Part shown: one piece after another, positions 28,517 through 29,218 of the stretch
How positions within the stretch are numbered: the first letter of the stretch is position 1
Layout: each line of letters starts with the position of its first letter
Assembly: GCA_910578855.1 (NCBI GenBank)
Contig: CAJTRV010000014.1
Location: 1 to 29,218 of the forward strand
Source: an uncultured Bacilli bacterium
Lineage (GTDB): Bacteria > Bacillota_I > Bacilli_A > RF39 > UBA660
DNA length: 29,218 nt
Direction of reading: 5' to 3'
The notes under the pieces: model-generated
What the model saw: the letters and a program-made list of their open reading frames with translations, nothing else
Database searches by the model: none
Told to the model about the DNA's origin: nothing
Position numbers and translations under genes: made by a program

Positions 28517-29218
28517 ATGAGAAATGCAGTAAAAAAGCGAAAGAGATTGGTGATATTAAGTGTAGCCTTGTTTCTGATTTGCGGGGTAGCTCTTGGATAT
28601 GCCGCTCTTTCATCATCAATTAAAATTAATGGAACGGGAACGATTTCAACGAGCTGGGATATTCTGTTCACGAATATTACAGAGAAGAGTAGTAAGGGAG
28701 CTGTAAATAATGATAGTCGGATTACGGATAAATTAACGGCGACCTTTGATGTTGATTTAGAATCTCCGGGTAGTTATATTGAGTATAACGTTACCATCAA
28801 AAACAATGGGAATATGGATGCGCTGATTGCTAAAATTACCGGCATTGTCGAAGCGAATGACCAAGAACCAACAGGGATTCAATTTAAAGTAAGCGGGATT
28901 CGTCCTGGGGATCAACTGCTTGCTGGAAGTGGGAAAACATTTGTCGTAAGAGCTGAGATTCCAAGTAGTGTAGGGAAATTACCAGAGACATCTAAAACAT
29001 TAGAATTAACAGTCGAAGTCCGTCAAAAAGAAGTAGATAGTAGTGGGCTCGTTACCACCTTAAGTGAGTGTTTCCAGACCAACGAGACTGGTGAGACAAT
29101 TACCGGGTATTTATGCGGAAAGAATAATGCGAATGGTTATAGTGAGATCTTAGACGTGAATATCCCTAGTGAACTAAATGGGCATACGATTACAAAGATA
29201 GGGTCATCTGCTTTTTAT
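28517..29218 (+). CDS. exported protein with signal peptide and start of BspA-type repeats (3' end outside window)
   Basis: The frame is open from 28517 to the last base (234 codons), so the gene runs off the window. RNAVKKRKRLVILSVALFLI followed by CGVALGYAAL is a signal peptide or anchor. Residues about 32-170 form a beta-rich domain (SIKINGTGTIS, FDVDLESPGSYIEYNVTIKN, FVVRAEIPSSVGKL) resembling TasA/SipW-type exported fibre or anchoring domains. After a Cys-containing linker (SECFQTN..GYLCGKNN) comes VNIPSELNGHTITKIGSSAF, the first unit of BspA-like leucine-rich repeats (LRR_5), used for adhesion. The SD is weak: AAGGA lies 12 bp upstream. GTG at 28508 is an in-frame alternative giving three more residues. 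Confidence 0.82.
   Translation, partial: MRNAVKKRKRLVILSVALFLICGVALGYAALSSSIKINGTGTISTSWDILFTNITEKSSKGAVNNDSRITDKLTATFDVDLESPGSYIEYNVTIKNNGNMDALIAKITGIVEANDQEPTGIQFKVSGIRPGDQLLAGSGKTFVVRAEIPSSVGKLPETSKTLELTVEVRQKEVDSSGLVTTLSECFQTNETGETITGYLCGKNNANGYSEILDVNIPSELNGHTITKIGSSAFY

Noticed and set aside
1..29218. Mollicutes genetic code (TGA as Trp)
   Set aside because: TGA ends real genes (for example the U32 gene at 3833 and the ttcA-like gene at 23032), and Trp is TGG throughout.
1..29218. CRISPR arrays, tRNA and rRNA genes
   Set aside because: No regularly spaced direct repeats, no T-arm GTTCGA-type element within a cloverleaf and no rRNA-like stretches were found in the spacers, all of which are under 300 bp.

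Overview
The window looks like a chromosomal segment of a low-GC Gram-positive bacterium (Bacillota). A gut-type Bacilli or Erysipelotrichia/RF39-like lineage is my inference, from compact AT-rich spacers, strong purine-rich ribosome binding sites, TGn-extended TATAAT -10 boxes, RNase J, GreA/U32 gene order, and pilin-like and repeat-rich surface proteins. TGA is used as a stop and TGG as Trp, so the standard bacterial code applies. I find 30 protein genes, all on the + strand except one SDR oxidoreductase, and two candidate structured RNAs. I see no tRNA, rRNA or CRISPR array.

Layout. 1-347: right end of an IS3-family insertion sequence. 453-1511: exported SpoIID/LytB-domain protein. 1543-1717: candidate structured RNA. 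1766-4402: two U32-family tRNA-hydroxylation proteins (trhP1/trhP2-like), then greA. 4501-5754: trigger factor. 5888-7884: three tandem paralogues joining different membrane-targeting N-termini to a phage tail-tip/collar-like domain. 7978-9624: RNase J2-like protein with a degenerate active site. 9683-11492: an unknown protein and a flavodoxin-fold oxidoreductase. 11690-13117: miaB. 13333-13740: small mTERF-like helical-repeat protein. 13801-16969: lspA, RluD-type pseudouridine synthase, rhomboid protease, unknown protein. 17091-21674: TetR regulator with a heterodimeric ABC exporter. 21722-22117: orphan prepilin-like protein. 22205-23520: TtcA-family tRNA thiolase and an unknown protein. 23584-23744: candidate 6S-like RNA. 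23775-24950: anchored surface protein. 25029-26589: metK and a zinc-ribbon/TM2 protein. 26679-27620: SDR (minus strand). 27729-28406: tcdA. 28517-end: exported protein entering BspA-type repeats, cut by the window edge.

Themes. tRNA modification recurs (trhP1/2, miaB, ttcA, tcdA, with metK making SAM). A second theme is the cell surface: SpoIID-like protein, three tail-tip proteins, two pilin-like proteins, LspA, rhomboid, and a BspA-like protein.

The genome is extremely compact. Stop codons repeatedly sit inside intrinsic-terminator hairpins, and the next gene's -35 or -10 lies in the same hairpin, so one stretch of about 40 bp ends one transcript and starts the next. The most novel items are the tail-tip triplet, the two structured RNAs, the mTERF-like protein and the fused terminator/promoter junctions.
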